A stretch of DNA of 64,000 nt. Source: Lindgomyces ingoldianus (Eukaryota > Ascomycota > Dothideomycetes > Pleosporales > Lindgomycetaceae). The position numbers and the translations under genes are program-made. This document shows, piece after piece, positions 22,745-34,033 of this stretch. Where the stretch lies: NCBI RefSeq assembly GCF_010093535.1, contig NW_022985185.1, forward strand, positions 452,026-516,025, given 5' to 3'. How positions within the stretch are numbered: the first letter of the stretch is position 1; every line of letters starts with the position of its first letter. The notes under the pieces are model-generated. The model ran no database searches. It was not told the DNA's origin and saw nothing but the letters and a program-made list of their open reading frames with translations.

Positions 22745-23257
22745 GGTTGGTTGCTTGGAAAAGGGTCCAAGGGAATGGAACTTGAAGGCTTAGATATAGA
22801 GGACGGGGATGCTAGATTAGGGATCAGGATTCGGGGAGTTCGCAGATTGGTTGTAAATGCGACATAGATTTGCGACTAGATTAGGAGGATATCTTTGATG
22901 TTGTATCGAACTCTGGAACGAAAGTTCTACGAAAATGGCATTGCTCGAGGCGTCATGTGAACTAGTCCGGAGACGCGTAAATCAATGTGAGAAAATATCG
23001 GATAGTGAACTACGGAATGAGACGAGTTCTGCCAGCAATCCACATGCGGTATTTACGGCAGGTCAGAAATACAGAAACGGTAGCCATCGTGCAGCGCAAA
23101 CACACACGATCATAGACCGGCAGCTGTGCTAACTATAACACTGCTTCATGGTAACATTCAAGTGGATGCTGCGTCAATAAACAACACATAAGAGTAAGGA
23201 AAGGCGGTGGCTATCGGATACTTGCACTCTTATAGATCTATAACCATGACTGAGGCG
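22745..23257. other. intergenic between two convergent genes
   Basis: This is a 3'-3' spacer with no convincing frame; AT-rich in part, as expected for terminators and UTRs. Confidence 0.4.
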
Positions 23258-24454
23258 TTAGAGGTGTGCTCTGGTCTGAACAGCGACATCCATCTCTTTC
23301 GTGTCATGCCTAGGAATGGCCTCAGCGGAATGAGAAGTCACAGCTGTAGCATGTGATGCTTCTGGGTCGCTCTTGTCGAATAACATATTTTCCGGCAAAG
23401 TAATGTAGCCATCTTCAGCCCACGACCTCTGCGCAACGGCCGCTAGCTCAAGCTGTTCGTCGAGGGTAAGTGGCTGGAGCTTGTCGCTACGACGCTGACA
23501 AGACCACGGAGTCTCGATGATTGTAGCATTCGCTATTGTTGTTGGACTAGAGTTGTCAAACTGATACGTTCGGAGTTCGCAATTCGCCCATCCAGTCCCT
23601 GAATGCAACTGTTAGTGATAGGGCCAATCAGAGGGTCCACATGGGAAGCTTCCAGCGGGAAACTCGAAGATAAAAATAAAAAAAAAGGAAATCGGCGGCA
23701 ACTGACGGAAATTTACAGAACCTTTAATGAAGGATAGAGGAAACGCTGACTCTTTGAAGAAAGAAATCCCGCATACTCTGAAAATACAACAAATGGGGTT
23801 ATGCAAACAAGCGTTGATGTGCAGGAAGCAGAAAACAAAGTACAGGGGGAACGTGGAACAATTTCCCCGAAAAGGAAAGGATAGTGATTTAATTCTTGGC
23901 TTACCACAAAACTTTGCATGGCCTGCCCAGTCTTCGGTCAGGAAGTGTAGAAGTCCTCCATGCGTAACGGCAGCCACCGAGTCCTCTGCCCTGCTCTGCA
24001 GAAATTTCCGAGCGTTCCGGGAGCGTTTAGCAACAAGATCAGCACGAGGAGCAAACGGTCCTGATTGCTTATTGTTCCAGCCTTCATGGACATGTGAGAA
24101 GTCGACTGGGCGATCTTTGAATTCTTGCTTGAGTGCTCCTAGTGAGGAGCCGACATCGCAAGGAAGAGCTGATGTTTCTTGCAGATCTGGGAGGGCGATG
24201 ATTTTGAAATCCGGCTTGGCGGCCAGGAGAGGGCCGAATGTATGCAGTGCCGTATATAGAGTGCGTCTAATGGGGGAGGCCACAATGCAATCGATCGAAT
24301 GGATACCGATTCCGTTGCCGATCTCTTCGGCAAGTCTCTTGCACTGCTGCTCGCCATAAGGAGTGAGGAGAGGATCTCGGATCTTGTGGGCTTCTATGGA
24401 GAGATTGTGATAACCTTGAGCATGGCGGATGAAGTGGATGACTCTGGGTGCCAT
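23258..24454 (-). CDS. phosphoglycerate-mutase-fold (histidine phosphatase) family protein
   Basis: Two exons, 24454-23905 and 23598-23258, joined by an unusually long 306-nt intron (GTAAGCC donor, ACTAACAGTTGCATTCAG 3' end), give 296 residues. The N-terminus has the family catalytic motif (VIHFIRHAQGYHN, His ~11) in the RHA variant; DPLLTPYGEQQCKRL is the conserved LTxxGxxQ element; ASPIRRTLYTAL carries the second conserved arginine; VTHGGLLHFLTED holds the second catalytic histidine. The segment GTGWANCELRTYQF at the splice junction is typical of fungal cytosolic relatives (GTGWxNxE), which supports the intron. The enzyme class is phosphatase-like rather than glycolytic mutase; substrate is unknown. 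Confidence 0.87.
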
Positions 24455-26656
24455 TTTTGGATAGGAAATGCCAAAGAATGATGTTTCGCGTTCTTAGGCG
24501 TGGTTCTGTAACGAAGAAACGAAGAGACAGCACAAGTTTCGGCGCGGAAATTTTGGAAAGAAATGTACTTCCAAAGAGGAACTACTGCTTTATATTCTTT
24601 TTTATGTTGTGCATGTTGCTGCAATACTCGATCTTCGGGGAAGTTTTCTATATTAGTCTCTCAGCAATCCAGAAACCCTAAAGCAGGCGGCAAATCGTAG
24701 AGCACATTGGTTGCTTCAAATGATAGTTGGGCACGTTGAACGTGGGCCATGTCGTTGGCTCGAAGTCTACTTGAGGCAATGCCGCTTTGGTGGTAAAGGG
24801 TTGTGCGGGATGTCTATGTTAGAGCGGCGCAGGACAGGGTCCCTCCCGTAACGTCCCACCCTTTGGTGGTGAATAGATGCAAACTACAGCGCGAAAGACT
24901 GGTAACGAATGAGAGATAGTGCATGACGGATATTGATCGGAACATCCCGTTCGTTGGCCGCTAACCTTGGTTCCAGGTGCACGATTTCAACGGTTGCGTT
25001 CGGGTTGCCCCCAAGAAAGCGACATGTGGGTTAGGGTTTCAATGAAAATTATGGAGGTAGTAAACAGAACAGCGTAGCATCGGAGCATAAGAATGGAAAG
25101 GGAGAGTTGTGTAGTGCAGAAAAGTTACCTGAACAGATAGGTCTAACCTATGAGGAAACCACAACATGTCTGCTGCGTCGGATGGATTGAAATGAGGAAG
25201 CCGATCTCTGGGACTACAATGGAAACTTTTCGATGCCAAGTGTGGAGAACTCTGGACTCCAAAAAAACCTCCCGTACGGTGCATAAATTGTGCGAACTTG
25301 TGCTACTGCGGGACCTACAGAAATTTCTCCTGCTAGCCCAACACTTCGAATAGTATCACAGTTTTTCAGCGTCAAAGTTGTACTATGCACACGGCAGCAT
25401 TTTCATCCGGCTAAAGGGTGTCCTGATCTCGTCCTTTGTTGTGGCGATTCGCGATGCCAGCATTCTCCCTCCGAATTAGACTATCTACACTTGGTGATGT
25501 ATCATATATTCCAAATCCTGTTGAACGCTGCGGCAACCCTCCCGTCGCTAGTAGCTCACCTCAAGCATGTCACTTGAGTTCTAAAGCCTGCTAGATTGAA
25601 CGAATGACTAAGAAGACAGCAGGGCCTTTTGCTCAAGAGAATAGTGGGGGCCACAGCCACACCTCATCGGCCTGTTAGCGGAAACACGACCCCCGGAGTA
25701 CTAAATTGGTCGCTGGCACTCTTTCAACAAAGAGAGACGCAATTCTAGGAAAATAATAACCTCACCGCTCAGAGGACTCTGAGGCAACGGCTTCTTCGTA
25801 TACTGCTTCACAGGGTGCAATGGCCCATCCCTCGTCAATATGGGGGCGGAATGTCCGGATACGATGCGCGCTTGATGTAACGGCGTTGGCCTGCTCAACT
25901 GGGAGCAGGAGTGGATCCGAAACCTTGAAACCTATTAGCCGCAGAGCTTTGCTTTTGCTTGCGAGCTTGCGAGTGGATATCGTGCAGCATAAGGGCAGAG
26001 AACAGGGCTTCAGCAGCTCGCCAAGACACTCATAAGTATCTCGCCTTTCCTTTTCCTTTCTCTACTTGTCATGCGTCGAAGCACACTGGTGAAAGAGGTG
26101 GAAATCGATGCCGGGGGTCGTGGGAGAGTTAGTGATGACAACAGAGCCCTATTTTCGCCCCATGCTCCGAGGCTGTCAGAGTTTTGGAATCCAATTCGCT
26201 CGCTCATCAAAGCCAAGATCTCTATCTTAAATCATGTTTTCCGAAGCGCCACAGCCTTGCCATTCTGGGTTGCTGTATACGAGTCCCCTGTTCCAAGGAA
26301 GCTGGAGGAGAAATAAAAGGGTATACCACTCCGGGGATGAAATGTTGCAAAGAAGCTCTTCAGCGTTTGAGAATCCTGTACCGGCAACGACTGGGAGGGT
26401 GCCTAAAAATAAATAGAGATCTTCAGTCACCCCCCAGGTACCAAGCCACTTGCACACCAGTCCCTATGAGGTCATTAATTGTCCATTGGACTGGGAATGT
26501 TACGAAACACAGCCAGGGCAAGTCTCCGCGTGCTCCGAGCTTACCAGTCATTTAACTATCGCTTGTCCACATTCTTTCACTGTCTGACCCTGTTTTCTTT
26601 TTTCTACCATTGACTTTTGACATTTTACTCTTCTTCAAATTTATACGAAGGATATA
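24455..26656. other. 2.2-kb intergenic, divergent promoters of the phosphatase and phospholipase genes
   Basis: Frames are all under ~125 codons, lack domains, and overlap on both strands. A lone TTAGGG-containing stretch near 25030 is not an array. I can name nothing in it. Confidence 0.4.
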
Positions 26657-28720
26657 ATGCGACTAGTATATCAATATCTTACATTTTCAGCTCTTGTATG
26701 TTTGGGGACCTGTAGGCACCTCCCCTTTTTTGGGCCATCTTGAACGCTCACAACTTTGCAGCATCCACCGTCCTTCCTTTAGTTGAAGATATATCGAGCG
26801 TGAATCTAGAGTCCTGGAAACGGGCAACTGCACAGGCACCCAAGGGCTATGCGCCAGGATCCGTAGACTGCCCCTCGACGCGCCCGAGTATTCGAGTAGC
26901 AAACGGCCTTTCAGACCAAGAGAAATCATGGCTAGAGAAAAGGAGAGGAAACACAATTGCGCCTATGCGCGAACTATTGACGCGACTAAATATAACTGGG
27001 TTTGACGCTGGAAAATACATTGACGAGCACCGCGACAACATGACCACAATACCCAACATTGCAATTGCGTTTTCCGGAGGCGGTTATCGGGCCATGACAA
27101 ACGGTGGTGGAGGCCTGGCTGCGTTCGACAGTCGTACACCAAATTCCACGAATACCGGCCAAATTGGTGGACTGCTGCAGTCAGCCACCTACATTGCGGG
27201 ACTCTCAGGGGGAGGATGGCTCGTGGGCAGCGTTTATTCTAACAACTTCACATCGGTGCAAAGTATCGTTAATCAGAATAACCACGGTGATCTCTGGCAG
27301 CTTGGTAACTCGATTCTAGAAGGTAAGACGCGCACGCGACAGCCTTCCTCATTTGTACTAACGATACAAAGGACCGGCAACTGGAGGCATTCAGCTACTC
27401 TCGACCGCTGAATACTACAACAATCTATACAAGACTGTGATTTCAAAGCAAGACGCAGGCTTCAACTTCAATGTCTCTCTTACAGACTATTGGGGTCGCG
27501 CTTTATCCTTCCAGCTCGTCAACGTATCCGAAGGCGGTCCCGGATACACATTTTCCTCAATCCAAGATGACAACGACTTCAAGAACGGAAATGTACCAAT
27601 GCCTATTCTTGTTGCAGATGAGCGCGCACCCGGAGAAGTTATCGTTTCATTGAATACAACCGTCTTTGAGTTTAATCCGTGGGAAATGGGAAGCTTCGAC
27701 CCAACGCTCTATGGATTCGCACCTCTGAAATATATTGGGTCGAATTTCACTAGGGGGCAGCTCCCTAACAATCAAGGTTGCATTTCGGGCTTTGACAACG
27801 TAGGCTTTATTATGGGAACCAGCTCTTCCTTGTTCAACCAGGCCATTCTGCAGCTCGACTCCTTTTCGGGAGTCCCGGATCTTGTCAAGAACGCTCTAAA
27901 AGGTGTTCTTGATGGTCTAGGCGCAGATAGTAATGACATTGCAGATTACACGCCGAACCCATTTTACCATTTCCATAACAGTACGAATCCGAGCGCGCAG
28001 GCAGAACGCTTGACACTCGTTGATGGTGGTGAAGACCTTCAGAATCTCCCGCTCAACCCGCTCATCCAGCCCGTTCGAAATGTCGATGTAATCTTTGCCG
28101 TAGATTCTTCTGCTGATACCGTCCCACCGACCGAATCAGCGCAAAACTGGCCCAACGGAACCGCTCTGGTAGCCACTTATGAGCGCTCGACCAACGCTTC
28201 AATGCAGAACGGCACCGCTTTCCCCTCTATACCCGATCAGAACACGTTCGTCAATCTTGGTCTCAACAACCGACCGACATTCTTCGGCTGTAACGCCAGC
28301 AACCTTACCGGACCAGCTCCGTTGATAGTGTATCTACCCAACTCACCATATGTCTACAACTCGAATACCTCGACCCTCCAGATGGACTACAACAATACCG
28401 AGCGAAACGCCATGATCCAGAACGGCTACAATGTCGTAACCCAGGGTAACGGAACTCGGGATGCGCAGTGGCCAACGTGCGTTGGCTGTGCCATTCTTTC
28501 TAGAAGCTTTAACCGCACAGGAGCCACTGTTCCTGATGTGTGTCAGCAATGCTTTAAGAAGTATTGCTGGGATGGAACAGTTAACTCAACGAAACCAGCC
28601 CCGTACTTCCCACAAATGATCTTGAAGGAGATTAAAGTTAAAAGCGGCGTTGACAGGTTTGCTCCTAGCTTCCTAGGAATTGCCCTAGCTATAGCGGCTT
28701 CTGGATTCCTTATGATATGA
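26657..28720 (+). CDS. lysophospholipase / phospholipase B, secreted or GPI-anchored
   Basis: Three exons, 26657-26699, 26762-27322 and 27372-28720, give 650 residues. The second intron (49 nt, GTAAGA donor) is clear; the first junction is less certain because the frame needs a GTTTGG donor four bases after a better-looking GTATGT. Residues 1-~18 form a signal peptide. The PLA2-like catalytic core is plain: SGGGYRAMTNGGG oxyanion loop, the nucleophile in GLSGGGWLVG, and the aspartate region LVDGGEDLQNLPLNPL with VDVIFAVDSSAD. Many N-x-S/T sites are present. The C-terminal 20 residues are hydrophobic (FLGIALAIAASGFLMI) after a small-residue site, as in GPI-anchored fungal PLBs. It releases fatty acids from (lyso)phospholipids at the cell wall or outside the cell. 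Confidence 0.92.
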
Positions 28721-29135
28721 TAATTTAGACATAGATACCTTGTTCTAGATTTGGCTAACTGGATTTGGCTGGTAGGATATGCATTGGTAGCGTCTGTTTT
28801 ACAGCGCAGCTTTTGTTCAGTGTATATATCGTATGCTCAGTGAAGATTTTACATAATCTCTGAGGAACTATGAATAGTTCAATACAATGGAGAGAGAGAT
28901 GCATGAAGCACATCACACTTTGTTGAGAGTATAAAGATGATTTTGTCTGCCCCGTTACTCAAATCATGTACGCATTTAGAAAGATGCAAAGATCTTCATT
29001 CAAATAGCCCTTTCATGTGTTCCGACAAGGATAATAACTATAACGTTCACTAATGAAAAGACGACAAGCTTAGTCATCACTCACACCTTCATCTTGCCCC
29101 TCCAACACAAACTTTCCACCAAAACTTTCCTCAAA
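28721..29135. other. intergenic between PLB and DPH2 genes
   Basis: This is an AT-rich 3' flank of PLB followed by a pyrimidine-rich leader directly before the DPH2 ATG. No gene is seen. Confidence 0.4.
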
Positions 29136-30869
29136 ATGGCAGTACCCGCTCTCGGGACCGCTCCCGTCCTCTCCACACCCGATACGCATATCTTTGAAGA
29201 TCCTACACCTGCGGTTGATACTTCGAATCTTCCCCGACTTTCGGATGAGCAACTTGCCATTACTTATGAGATTGAAAGGACGGTCAGCGAGATTCGACAG
29301 GGACAATGGAGAAGGATAGCGCTACAGTTTCCGGATCAGATGTTAGTAGATGCGCCGAGGGTATATGAGGCGCTTAGTCGAGGGCTCAAGAATCAGAGGA
29401 GGGCGAAGAATCGGACTACACGCTCATCAGAGAAGGAGAACGGGAAGGCAGGAGTGGAAGAGCTTGGTAAAAAGATGGAGGATGTATCCGTAGAGCAAGA
29501 AGAAGACCCTGAAGAGAAACTCTTCATACTTGCAGATACGTCATATGGTGCCTGTTGTATAGATGAGGTTGCTGCAGAACATGTCGACGCAGATGTGGTG
29601 GTGCATTATGGCCGATCATGTCTTTCTCCTTGCTCGAGGCTACCGGTTATATACGTGTTTACGGCACGACCGCTCGATCTTGACTCTGCAATATCTGCCT
29701 TCAAGCAGACATATCCGGACAAGGGCCAAAAGGTCATCCTTGTCGCAGATATACCGTACTCGCACCATGTTCTTCCGCTCCACGACCGACTGCGAGAAGA
29801 AGGCTACACGGACATCTACGCAACAGATGTCATCCACAACCCGTCATCACCCCTCCCGAACCGAACCATTCCACCCGAAATAATAGGCTCGCAAGACTCT
29901 CTCCACGCATACCAACTCTTCCAGATCTCCTCCCCACCAACCTCTCTCCTCCTAACCCTCTCCTCCCGCGTCGCCGCAATCCACATCTACCCCACAGACG
30001 CCCCATCCACCACCACCCTTCTAGCGTCTACAGCCCAAACCCTCCGCCGACGGTACGCACTCCTAACTTCCCTCAGCACCGTCCCTGTCTTCGGCATTCT
30101 CATCAACACGCTCTCAGTCAAAAACTACCTCACCATCCTCTCACACGTAAAGTCCCTCATCTCCTCCGCGGGCAAAAAATCCTACACCTTCGTCGTCGGA
30201 AAAGTGAACGCCGCCAAGGTCGCAAACTTCAGCGAAATCGGGGGCTGGGTCGTCATTGGGTGCTGGGAAAGCAGTTTGATGGAGAGCAAGGATTTCTGGA
30301 GGCCTATTATCACGCCGTTTGAGCTTGAGTTGGCGCTGATGGGGGATGCGGAGAGGGTGTGGACGGGGGAGTGGGACGGGAATTTTCAGGCTATTTTAGA
30401 GAAGCCGAGGGGATCGACAGAGCCGGGGGTGTATCATGAGAAGGCTCCGGACGGAGCGGATCAGGTTCTTGGAACTGGGGATTACGATTCAGAGGAAGAG
30501 TCCGCTCCTCCGGAATTCGATCTTAGGACTGGGCGATATGTCTCACATTCGCGACCAATGCGATCTTTGGCTCCTCCAAGGGATGCCAATGTCCAGCAAG
30601 AGGGAGGAGGTCTGACTGTGCCAACAAGCACAGCCTTGACTACCAGAGCGAAAGGCGAAATAGCACAGATTGGAGGCGTCGTATCGCCAGGCGCAGAGTT
30701 CCTGCGGTCTAAGAGAACGTGGCAGGGCTTGGGAAGCGATTTCAACGCTCCAACCGAAAACGATGAAAATGTGGGCGCGAATGGGAATGGGTATGCGGCA
30801 CGCATGGAAGAAGGGAGGAGTGGGATTGCGAGAGGGTATGTAGTTGGTGGTGATACTACGAAACACTGA
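29136..30869 (+). CDS. DPH2: diphthamide biosynthesis protein 2
   Basis: This single exon encodes 577 residues from the ATG at 29136 (context TCAAAATGG). The early block IRQGQWRRIALQFPDQMLVDAPRVYEAL and the cysteine-bearing FILADTSYGACCIDEVAAEH...HYGRSCLSPCSRLPV are diagnostic of Dph1/Dph2 proteins; the YVF follow-up and the third-domain region (KSYTFVVGKVNAAKVANFSEIGGWVVIGCWESS) complete the three-domain layout. The C-terminal 130 residues are low-complexity, as in fungal DPH2. DPH2 pairs with Dph1 in the radical-SAM [4Fe-4S] complex that transfers the aminocarboxypropyl group of SAM to the histidine of eEF2, the first step of diphthamide synthesis in the cytoplasm. An insertion of ~60 charged residues (~85-130) separates the first two blocks. 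Confidence 0.93.
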   Translation: MAVPALGTAPVLSTPDTHIFEDPTPAVDTSNLPRLSDEQLAITYEIERTVSEIRQGQWRRIALQFPDQMLVDAPRVYEALSRGLKNQRRAKNRTTRSSEKENGKAGVEELGKKMEDVSVEQEEDPEEKLFILADTSYGACCIDEVAAEHVDADVVVHYGRSCLSPCSRLPVIYVFTARPLDLDSAISAFKQTYPDKGQKVILVADIPYSHHVLPLHDRLREEGYTDIYATDVIHNPSSPLPNRTIPPEIIGSQDSLHAYQLFQISSPPTSLLLTLSSRVAAIHIYPTDAPSTTTLLASTAQTLRRRYALLTSLSTVPVFGILINTLSVKNYLTILSHVKSLISSAGKKSYTFVVGKVNAAKVANFSEIGGWVVIGCWESSLMESKDFWRPIITPFELELALMGDAERVWTGEWDGNFQAILEKPRGSTEPGVYHEKAPDGADQVLGTGDYDSEEESAPPEFDLRTGRYVSHSRPMRSLAPPRDANVQQEGGGLTVPTSTALTTRAKGEIAQIGGVVSPGAEFLRSKRTWQGLGSDFNAPTENDENVGANGNGYAARMEEGRSGIARGYVVGGDTTKH

Positions 30870-32219
30870 AGTCAGTCTAAAGGCTTCTGATTAAATTGAC
30901 ACACTTCCTAGTCAGCATTTTGACATGACACTTCTATCTCTAAGGGTCCAACTATCCAATAAGCACCTCTAGCAGTATCGAGATTTGGAATATTTCTGAT
31001 TTGGGCAGCAGTGCTGCCAGCAACAATTACATACGTCCCTTCCCAAGCCATCCCCCGCTGTTCTTACTCCTACCCTATCAGATAATATCATGCCCAATCA
31101 AACCCATGTCTCATATAACAATCCCTACTTCTATTATACGCACTCTCTTTACATTAATACCCAACGCCCTCAACTCTCCCCATCATCACGCTCTCTATCT
31201 CTCTCTCTCAGCCCCCCTCCGCACTTTCGCAACCCAAAAACCTATCCCATTCCAGACCCCATAAGGTCCATTCCAGGCCCCAACCGCCTTCCAAAAAGCC
31301 CCCGGAAACGCAGATAGACATTACAATATGATAAACGCATCACGCAAGTCCAGTTCAGTCCAGTCCAGTCCAGTCCACCAAATTAGTACAAGCATGAATT
31401 GTACCATCTGATCCCAAACCCTCTTCTCAAATCCTTAGCGTCCGTCTCCCTCCTTTCTCTCCATAAGACAGATAAAAAGTTGCAGATGCAAGTAGGTGTC
31501 TTTGCGGCGTGATGTAGTAGCTGTATTATGCTTTGCCATATTTAGGCTGGGATATTTAGGGTAGGATATATGTTTAGTATAGGCGCACGTGTAAAGGAAC
31601 GATGGTCTCGTTAGGCAGAATCTCCCTACTAGACAAACAAGACTGCTTCATTGGCAAGGACGATCCAGGTATATCGGCTAATAAGTTATTTAAATCATTC
31701 TTTGCGTAGAATAATAAATATATTAAGCTTGTTCAGACCATCGTATCAGTCTGGTCCCCAGGACATCATCCTCTTGCTAGAATCTCCCCACAAGACAATA
31801 GGGTCACTAACTAATATGCCCTCCAAGAGCTGCCATGGAAATTCAAATGACTGGGAAATAGCTGGGGCAGACTCCATTTTCATTCCAGTCTCATAAGAGC
31901 TCGTCTCTATATAAATCCCCTTCCTTCCGCCCCATCGATCCAAAGGAATCCAAACCTTGACTGTCCATGGGACACCCGTTGAGAAGCCAAGGGAAACCCG
32001 GGGGAATATGATGATGGTGATGATGAAAACGGCGATGATGCGGAAACTGACTTATCCTGTCCAGCCTAGCCTAATCCAGTCCGTGGGAGAGATGAGAGAG
32101 ATTCAAACGCGCCTGCCACAGATGCGCCTTGAACGACCTTCCCCATGAATATCCGTTGAGTGAAGCCGGGACAAAGTAGAGAGACGGGTTGGAAACGAGA
32201 TGGAGGAGAGGAGAGGTGT
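30870..32219. other. 1.35-kb intergenic between convergent DPH2 and UBC8 genes
   Basis: No gene is recognised. It contains a short GTCCA tandem array (listed separately) and CT-rich stretches (31030-31270) whose frames are low-complexity Pro/Ser/Leu runs without domains. Confidence 0.4.
31347..31378 (+). repeat. GTCCA pentamer tandem array
   Basis: Consecutive AGTCC/GTCCA units, one with a T substitution, span about 32 nt. It is a simple microsatellite. Confidence 0.85.
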
Positions 32220-33271
32220 CTAGATATCCTCCATGTTTCCAGCAGCCTCATCTTCCTCACCGGATTCGTAACTGCCAACGGAGCTCATATCGTCGTCATC
32301 GTCGCTGTCTTCATCGGCTTCGTCGGCCATGTCCTTGGAGGCGTATTTCTGGACGTATTCTAGCACGACGAGATGGGTTAACGAAACCTCCAGGAGCAGT
32401 GCAGGAATTGCGCAGGTGGAGGGAATACCTTTCACTTTAGCCTCATAGCTCTTCGGTTCCCGCATCAGAAGTGCGGCGGCTTCTCCGTTCAGAGGATCTG
32501 TGGGGTTCGGATATCGGAGCAGCTGTGGTAGGAAGACTTCGAAGATGTTGATCATGTCGTACATGGGGGACCATGTTTGGTTGATGACGTCCAGACAGAC
32601 GGAGCCGGAGCTAGACGCGGTTAATTACTCTTGTCATTATGCGCTGGGAACAGGGAAGACGGAGGAGACGAATGGAGTGGCGTACAGTTCATCGATGTTA
32701 GGATGGAATATCCTGTTTACGAAACCTATGCTTGGGCTCTTGTAAGGATATTGATCGGGGAGCTCGACGTGGATTTTCCAGAGGCCGCCGGCGAATGGTG
32801 CTGGGTTAGTCAGCTATGTCTTGTGCATGCCATAAGTTGTGGTATTACGCACTCTCCTCCGGGCCCTTGAACCTGACGTAGAATTCCTGCCTAGGAGATG
32901 TTAGTCGTGGTGTAAGAGTGGGAGGCTAGCGGGTAGCGAGGGGACCGACACTAGGGATACAGTTAGCCGCCACAGCAAATGACAGATGGGACAAATGAAG
33001 ACATACTGTTGTCGTTTACCAGTGTGACTTCGTAGTCGCTCATCAGCCTAGTGTGCATCAGTCAACAGCTCCGGGAGTCGAGTTGCGCATTTAGGAATGA
33101 CCTACATCCTGCTCGCGAGTTAGCAGCAGCTCCCAGAGGGGGACTGCACTGTGGACCTACTTCATGACCTGCACGGAAAAGAGAGGCAGCCGTCAGTATG
33201 CATGCTCATCTCAACCAAGGATCGTCCAGGACACCTACATCCGTCTCGATGCGTCTCTTTGGGCTGCTCAT
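32220..33271 (-). CDS. UBC8: UBC8/UBE2H-type ubiquitin-conjugating enzyme E2, encoded with 8-, 3- and 1-nt exons
   Basis: Nine exons close in frame to 186 residues: 33271-33239, 33168-33161, 33108-33106, 33047-33007, 32950 alone, 32890-32853, 32800-32686, 32610-32429, 32359-32220. The protein starts [14 protein letters not shown] and has [20 protein letters not shown] with the catalytic Cys at position 85, the same position as in yeast Ubc8 as I recall it; this position and the conserved VMK-x-LMSD and NDNMQEF segments require the 3-nt exon (GAT) and the 1-nt exon (T). The C-terminal tail is acidic ([12 protein letters not shown]), as in the family. Ubc8/UBE2H works with the GID/CTLH ligase to ubiquitinate gluconeogenic enzymes and histones. 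Introns are 52-75 nt. Its start lies 1.2 kb from, and faces away from, the PanB gene. Confidence 0.92.
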
Positions 33272-33450
33272 GGCGGCGGCGAGTCTCAGTACCTCGTCCG
33301 CCCTCGGGGCTCCGTGACACTCTGGTATTTTCTAGTTGCAGCGGGTGGAGAGATTGGCTTCGGCGGGCGGGGTGAAGGCGCGGCGGCTTCGCTGGGTGTT
33401 CACGGGGGAGGGGGGTCTCAGCAGATATGGGTCGCGGGACAATCGATAGC

Positions 33451-33481
33451 GGGAGGTGGGCTGGGGGGGAGGGGGGGGGGG
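33451..33481 (+). repeat. poly-G tract
   Basis: GGGAGGTGGGCT is followed by G7-A-G11. It meets the G4 pattern and may also be a site of assembly error because of its homopolymer length. Confidence 0.85.
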
Positions 33482-33956
33482 CTTGCTGGCGATAGGCGGG
33501 GGTCGATGTGGTGGTGTCGGCGGGGTAGGGGCGGGCAGAAGCTGGAGGGGAGTCCAAAGAGTTTCGCAGAAGCAGCGGTAGCAGACAAAGCTGGTTTTGT
33601 TGGCGGAATAGTGCAGAGGACAGGCGCACAGGCAATCCGGGCTTGGAGTCGTGAAGTGGCAGAACGGCAGGGAGGTCACTGGCACGAGATCAGCAGTCAC
33701 GCAAGCCAGCCGGAGACTGCCACTGCCACCTGCACCAAGCAAGTCATCGCCCGAGACGTCGCCGTGCATCGTCCGCCACGGGCCAGCCACCGACATGTCA
33801 AGCTTGCATCACGGGGGCGCGTTTGGTTGAGAGTGCCATTCTTTGCGCGGGCGCGTCACTCGGGAGCCCGACGGCGTAACCAGAGGCCAACTCGTGCCGC
33901 TCATTGCTTGGGCACTGAGAGCCTCATCAGCCTCATCAGTGTCGGGCTTGCCTCGC

Positions 33957-33990
33957 ACCCTCACCCTCACCCTCCCCTCCCCCTCCCCCC
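33957..33990 (-). repeat. CCCTCA repeats / C-rich run, G4 motif on minus strand
   Basis: Three CCCTCA units, then CCCTCC and C5-C6 runs. The complementary strand reads GGG runs with short loops, a G-quadruplex candidate. Confidence 0.8.
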
Positions 33991-34000
33991 CAGACCAGAG

Positions 34001-34033
34001 GGCACAGATCCGGCACAGGTCCGGCACAGATCC
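34001..34033 (+). repeat. three-copy 11-mer GGCACAGATCC
   Basis: Three tandem units; the middle copy has G for A at position 8. It sits ~410 bp upstream of the PanB start. Confidence 0.85.

Noticed and set aside
25020..25040. TTAGGG-like motif, possible interstitial telomere repeat
   Set aside because: Only a single unit is present; no array.
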